Source: Armigeres subalbatus (Eukaryota; Arthropoda; Insecta; Diptera; Culicidae). From it: a DNA stretch of 64,000 nt. The stretch covers positions 62,001 to 126,000 of the forward strand of contig NW_026942550.1 of assembly GCF_024139115.2 (NCBI RefSeq), given 5' to 3'. Positions 58,661-64,000 of this stretch are shown piece by piece. A model generated the notes under the pieces. It made no database searches. It had not been told where the DNA came from and saw only the letters and a list, made by a program, of their open reading frames with translations. A program made the position numbers and the translations under genes. The first letter of the stretch is position 1, and each line of letters starts with the position of its first letter.

Positions 58661-60076
58661 CTTGCGTTGTCTATGCTCTGGGGTCAAATTGACCCCAAAT
58701 TGAAATCGCTATAACTTTTTTATTGTTTGGCCAATTTTGGATTTTTGGGACTGTTTCAAAAGATAATTTAATCATCTTTCAGGGCGTTTCCAAAGATTGA
58801 CTATAGGTGGGCGGGTACATCGCGGGGAGGTGTTTTTGTGAAAAAGGGTACAAAAACAGTGATTTTTCATGCTTATTTTACTCATATCTTTAATTCCTAT
58901 CCATTTTGAACTGCACCTTTTTAAAAAAGTCATGCAGGAAGGCGTGTGCTTTGACATGAGGTATTGATTAGTTTAGAGCTTGGTCGTTAGGTGCTGGTAT
59001 ATTTGAATTCATTATTTTAGACTAATCAAGTAATTCCGATATATGGAATTTCCCTCATTGTAAATATTCTTATCACACAAATTTGAAATTTGTAAAGATG
59101 ACGTCTTTAACAAAGTTCGTCTGGTGTGAATGAGCTGTCATGTGACGGAATAAATAGTTAGGAAATTTACAAATAGGCGGCTCTAGTGTACTTGCAATAT
59201 TCTTCTTGCATGTTTGAAATATTGCTTTAGCTTGAGATCCCTCATACCTACACCCAAGTTGTACAAAGCTACTACAAAGCGGTGCTTAATATAATAAGCA
59301 CTTCTTCCAAGATGCGGCGCTACTGAGCTGTTATATTTGAGTATGTTGTTCCATATGAGATCTGATGTATTTTGGTTTATAGCATTTTAGGCAAACATGA
59401 ATGTTGTGGTAGAGTTCATCAAAAGTTTTCTTTGGATTCAAACCAGCGATGCTGCAAATAATAGAATGCGTTCACAGAATATGTTTTTGGTCATCCAAGA
59501 AAACCCTGGAATTAAGGCCTTGCGCTAAGGCCTACATGCGTAACTAAAGATCAGCCAATTTGCCGCCTATTTGTGAAATTCCCAATTATTACTTTCGTCA
59601 CAAGACAGTCCATTCCCACTAGACAAACTTTGATCAAGACGCCATTTTAACAAATTTAAATTTGTGCGATAAGAATATTTACACTGAGGAGAATTCTATA
59701 CATATATTTGAATACCTTGAGTAGTCTAAAATCATGAATTCAAATATACCACCACCTAGCGGCCAAGTTCTAAGCTTATCAATGCGTCATGCCAAAGCAC
59801 ACGCCTTTCTGCATAACCTTTTTGAAAAAGGTGCAGTTCAAAATGGGTAGGATTTTCGGATATAAGTAAAATAATTATGAAAAATCACTGTTTTTGTACC
59901 CTGGTTCACTAAAACCCCTCCCCGCGATACAACCGCCCACCAATAGTCAATCTTTGGTTACGACCTGAAAGATGATTAAATTATGTTTCGAAACAGTTTC
60001 AAAAATTCCAAATCGGCCAAACAATAAAAAAGATATAGCAATGGTCAATTTGACCCCAGAGCACAGACAACGTAAG
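58661..60076. mobile_element. 1.4-kb long-inverted-repeat (fold-back) element, ~520-bp arms
   Basis: The left arm starts CTTGCGTTGTCTATGCTCTG (58661) and runs to about 59181. The right arm is its inverse, from about 59563 to CAGACAACGTAAG at 60076. The loop is about 380 bases. The arms contain GGGGTCAAATTGACCCC near the tips and match along their whole length with moderate divergence and small indels. No transposase is visible. A transcript would form a long hairpin. Confidence 0.85.
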
Positions 60077-60330
60077 TTTTTTTTGAGCACAGACAGAAGG
60101 TTAACCTTTCCGTCCCCAACGTCTGTTTTCAAGGGCTTTGAAAAATCTAAACTGCTGTAAAAACCGCTTTTCTTGACCGATTCTTTTGCAACAAGTTGCA
60201 TTCCATCCGGATGGATCCCAGTTTTCCATTTATACTAGTTTCGAGGCTATTCACAAAACGGTTCCAGAATGATTCCAGATTCCGTTGGGGTCAGTTGTCC
60301 CCGGAATAAGTGGCCATTTACAATTTTAAG
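60077..60330. other. Spacer with relics of the long-inverted-repeat family
   Basis: GAGCACAGACAGAAGGTTAACC at about 60086 resembles the element tips again, and TTGCAACAAGTTGCATTCC near 60188 resembles a monomer of the ~167-bp family. Nothing else is seen. Confidence 0.4.
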
Positions 60331-61420
60331 TCAAAACAGGTCGTGCGACAACTCAAACTTCATGATTTCACAAAGCAATGATGGGAATGATATTTTTAGG
60401 GTTCCTGGTCCACTCGGACTCAATCTGGCCAAATCGATCACAATCCGGGGACCTACGGAATGGCCATTTTCTAAATTGATTCAAAGTAGGCCGTGCGACC
60501 CCTCAAACTTCATGATTTTACAAAACAATGATGGGAATGATATTTTTAGGGTTCCTGGCCCACTCGGATCCATTCCGGCCACAATCCGGAGGACCAACGG
60601 AATGGCCATTTCCTAAATTGATTCAAAATAGGGCGTGCGACACCTTAAACTTCATGATTTCACAAAGCAATGATGGTAATGATATTTTTTGGGTTCCTGG
60701 CCCTCTCGGATTCAATCCGGTCACATCGGTCACAATCCGGGGACCTACGAAATGGCCATTTTCTAAATTGATTCAAAAAAGGTCGTGCGACACCTTAAAC
60801 TACTTGATTTTACAAAGCAATGATAAGAATCATATTTTTAGGGTTCCTGGCCCACTCGGATCCATTCCGGCCACAATCCGGGGACCTACGGAATGGCCAT
60901 TTCCTAAATTGATTCAAAATAGGGCGTGCGACACCTCAAACTTCATGATTTTACAAAGCAATTATGGTAATGAGATTTTTAGGGTTCCTGGCCCTCTCGG
61001 ATTCTATCCGGCCACATCGGTCACAATCCGGGGACCTACGGAATGGCCATTTTTTAAATTGATTCAAAATAGGTCGTGCGACACCTCAAACTTCATGATT
61101 TCACAAAGCAATGATGGGAATGATATTTCTAGGGTTCCTAGTCACTCGGATCCATACCGGCCACAATCCGGAGGACCAACGGAATGGCCATTTTCTAAAT
61201 TGATTTAAAATAGGTCGTGTGACACCTCAAACTTCATGATTTCACAAAGCAATGATGGGAATGATATTTTTAGGATTCCTGGCCCACTCGGATTCAATCC
61301 GGCTACATCGGTCATAATCCGGGGACCTACGGAATGGCCATTTTCTAAATTGATTCAAAGTAGGTCGTGTGGCACCTCAAACTAAATGATTTTACAAAGC
61401 AATGATAGGAATGATACAAG
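60331..61420 (+). repeat. Higher-order satellite: alternating 150- and 141-bp monomers
   Basis: Monomers contain GGTTCCTGGCCCACTCGGA, CGGAATGGCCATTTTC, TGATTCAAAATAGG and CTCAAACTTCATGATTTCAC. The marker GTTCCTGG lies at 60401, 60551, 60693, 60843, 60984, 61134 and 61274, giving alternating spacings of 150, 142, 150, 141, 150 and 140. The longer and shorter types differ by a block containing ATCGGTCACA. Frames of 115-226 codons are repeat artefacts. Confidence 0.9.
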
Positions 61421-61439
61421 GGCGTAGCTAGAGGGGGCA

Positions 61440-62905
61440 GGTTGCGGCAAAACAACTCGAAAAATATCGGGCTCAAGAATTCTCCTTGAAATCCTTCTAG
61501 AAGCTCCCCTGTGAACTTTTAAATTCCTACGGAAAGTTATCCACAAAGTCCTCTCATGTAATTGTAATTTCTCTTATCTAGAAACTAGAAATTCATGAGG
61601 AAATTCCTTGAAGATTTTGTTTCTTCTCCAATTTTTCCTTCTATTTCCTTTGGCTATTCTTCCAGAAAAATCTCCGGCAATTCCTTCAGGAATACATTCG
61701 AGAGTTCCTTCAAGAATACAAACGGAATTTCCTTACAAAATTCCGCTAGAAGTTTCTTCAGAAATTTATGACGGAAATCCTCCGATTTCGCTCCATAATT
61801 TCACTTGTAAATCTATATGAAATTCCTTCTGAAATTCTTCTAGGAACTTCTCCGGGCATTCCTCCAGGAACTCATCCTTTAATTCCTCCAGGATAACCTT
61901 CAGGAGTTTTTCCGGGAATACCTCCATAAATTTAATAGCGAAATCCTCTAGGATTTCTTTCTGGAATTCTTTCCGCTATTACTTCAGAATATCCTTCAAG
62001 AATTCATCTAAAAATTTCTTTCGAAATTTCTCCAGAATTCGTCCATGTATTTCCTCGGAAATTCTTCTAGATATTTTCCCGGGAATTGCTTCAGTTACTT
62101 CTCCAGGAATTCCTTCAGGAATTTCTCCCGCAATTTTTCCGCGGAATTGTCTTAGAATGCTTTCCGGACCTCACTAGAAATTTACTCCAGAATTTCATTC
62201 GGATATTAATTTGAGAGTTCCTCCAAGATATCTTCCAAGAATTCTTCCAGGAATTTCTTCAGAATAACCTCCGGGAATTCATCCGGTAATTTCTTCCGCA
62301 TTTCATCTGGAAATTTCTGCATTAATTCTTCCTGGTATTTTTCCGGAAATTCCTTCAGATATTTATCCAGAAAATCCTTCATGAACTTCTACAAGAATTA
62401 GTTCAGGAGAGAATTCTTCCGGAAGTATTTGTGGGAGTTCCTCCGGGAATCCCTCTAAGTCACATGGAATTCTTGGAGGATATATGGCAGGAATTTCACA
62501 GGAAATGGAGTTTCGGAAGTTCCTCTAGAAATTCAACTCCGGGTATTCCAACGACTGTTCCTCTGAAAATTCCTCCGGAAGTTCCAGCAGTAGATCCTCC
62601 GGGAATTTATTCAGGCTTTTTTGGGAATTTATCCACAAAATCCTCCAGAAGTTCCTCGGAGAATTTCTCTGGGAGTTCCTCCGGGAGATCCTTTGAGAAT
62701 TCTTCCAGGAGTTCCTCCTGAAATTCTTACGGAAAATCATTTGGGAGTTCATCCAAGAGTTCTTACGAGAGTTACTCTAGAAATTCCTCCTGTAGTTCTT
62801 CAAGAAAATCCTACAAAAGTTGCACCGGAAGTTCCTCCGAAAATTCCTCTGGGAATTCCTCCAAAAATTCCTCCGGGAGCTCCTTCGCAAATTACTCCAG
62901 GAGTT
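61440..62905 (+). repeat. GGAATTCC-rich minisatellite, orientation 1
   Basis: Degenerate ~15-25-base units such as TTCCTCCAGGAATTC and TCCTTCAGGAATT. Units carry pyrimidine-rich CTCC on this strand. Predicted proteins are low-complexity proline/serine-rich chains and not credible genes. 61421-61439 resembles a unique junction (GGGCGTAGCTAGAGGGGG). Confidence 0.85.
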
Positions 62906-63840
62906 CCTTCTTAGAAGAATACTCGGAGAAATGCTCATAGAAACTGTCGGTGGATCTCCCGGAGGAATTCCCGTAGGAAATGCCGGAAGAGCTCCCGTAA
63001 GCACTCCCGGAGGAATTTCAGAAGGAACTCCTAGAAGAATTCCTAGAGGAACTCTCAGAGAAATTATTAGAACTTTGGGAGGAATTTCCAGCTAAATTTC
63101 TGAAGAAGGCTTAAATGATTTCCTGAAAAAAGCCTGCATGATTTCCTGGAAGAGCTACTGGTGGAACTCCCGAAGGAATTCCCGGATAAACACCCGGATG
63201 AATTGCCTGTGGAATTCTCGGAGGAACTCTCGGAGGAATTCTTGAAATAACTTCCGGAGGAATTTCTGAAAAAAACTCCCGGGAGAATTTTCAAATCAAC
63301 CCCCGAAGGAACTGCCAGTGAAACTACCAGAAGAATTCTCGGAAAAATTCTTGGATAATACATCTTATAGACAAATCTCGTCTAGCTGAAACCTTTCTAG
63401 GGGTATGTAGCTGGATCATCATCACCAACAGAGGACCTCCCGGAGAATTCCTTGAGGAGCTTCCAGAGAAATTCTCGGTGGAGCTTCTGGAGGAATTTCC
63501 ACATAAATTCCTGCAGAAGCCTAAATGAATTCCAGAAAGAAAGCTTGAATGAATTCCCGGAGGAAATTCTTTAGAAACTCCCGGAAGAATTTTCAGAGGA
63601 ACCCCCGTTGGATCTGTCGATAGAACTGCCGGAATAATTCTTGGAGAAAACCGTGCAGGAACTCCTTGAGAAACTGCCGGTGGAATTCCCGGAGGAACTC
63701 CAGGAGGAATTTTCGAAAAAACTCTTGGAGGATCTCCCAGTAGAAATCTTGCAGGATTTTTTGGGAATTAATCTAGGAATTCCTCCGAAAATTCCATTGT
63801 TGATTCCATTTACGGTATATTTTTTGTATAAATTTCAGTG
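62906..63840 (-). repeat. GGAATTCC-rich minisatellite, orientation 2
   Basis: From about 62910 the same units appear on the other strand (GGAGGAATTCCCGGAGGAAC), so purine-rich GGAGG replaces CTCC. A non-repeat insert lies near 63360-63430. Confidence 0.85.
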
Positions 63841-63854
63841 GAATTCCTGGGTCC

Positions 63855-64000
63855 CTGGATTGTGACCGATGAGGCCGGATTGAATCCGAGTGGGCCGGGA
63901 ACCCTAAAAATATCATTCCCATCAATACTTTGCAAAATCATGAAGTTTGAGGTGTCGCACGACCTATTTTGAATCAATTTAGAAAATGGCCGTTCCGTAG
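63855..64000 (-). repeat. Inverted unit of the 150/141-bp satellite at the window edge
   Basis: GTGACCGATGAGGCCGGATT, GGGCCGGGAACCCTAAAAAT and GAAGTTTGAGGTGTCGCACG are the inverse of the monomers at 60331-61420. It contains the longer-type block and continues past the window end. Confidence 0.88.

Noticed and set aside
60331..61208. 226-codon frame rich in GPTEWPFSKLIQ repeats
   Set aside because: It is a translation of the 150/141-bp satellite; the dimer length (291) is a multiple of three, which keeps frames open.

Overview
This window looks like repeat-rich intergenic DNA of a mosquito, most likely an Aedes-type culicine (inference). The reasons are the mix of Jockey-, CR1- and LOA/I-type non-LTR retrotransposons, many TA-flanked MITEs, a tRNA-Ser-headed SINE resembling Feilai, abundant (CA)n arrays, and insect-like host gene fragments with short GT-AG introns. 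I found no intact host protein-coding gene. Almost every long reading frame belongs to a decayed transposon, a captured gene fragment or a tandem repeat.

Layout. 1-7800: a local repeat family interrupted by a full-length but frameshifted Jockey element (345-4541, minus) with a 12-bp target duplication, plus MITEs. 7801-12374: a TA-flanked element with 24-bp terminal inverted repeats, filled by arrays of a ~167-bp repeat. 8.7-17.3 kb together with 32.7-34.4 kb (copy A) is a direct segmental duplicate of 39.7-49.0 kb (copy B). Each copy holds the ~167-bp arrays, (CA)n tracts, a 23-bp minisatellite, a CR1/Jockey-group retrotransposon and MITEs. The copies differ by two clean insertions in A whose empty sites survive in B: an 859-bp DNA transposon (9505-10363) and a 15,409-bp element (17300-32708).

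The 15.4-kb element is the centrepiece. It has perfect 20-bp terminal inverted repeats, an 8-bp target duplication TTTTAAAC that fits hAT rules, and an intact empty site at 47298-47305. No transposase is visible. It carries fragments of several unrelated host genes: CCT8 (chaperonin theta) with an intron, an Armitage/MOV10-type RNA helicase with two introns, the SPOC end of spenito (nito), a tandemly amplified Tom20, and possibly Cdt1. It also holds retrotransposon debris and ~9 kb of degenerate GGTTGATT-type repeats that flip orientation. It behaves like an animal Pack-type, gene-capturing transposon.

34.4-39.4 kb holds an inverted array of the ~167-bp repeat, a four-copy ~563-bp tandem array with a tRNA-like sequence in each unit, and a fold-back element. 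49.6-64 kb holds a 541-bp TA-flanked MITE, the SINE, a local duplication with a 99-bp tandem array, a 1.4-kb long inverted repeat with ~520-bp arms, a higher-order 150/141-bp satellite, and a GGAATTCC-rich minisatellite that reverses strand near 62.9 kb. The host gene fragments do not form a working pathway here; what links them is capture by one mobile element.
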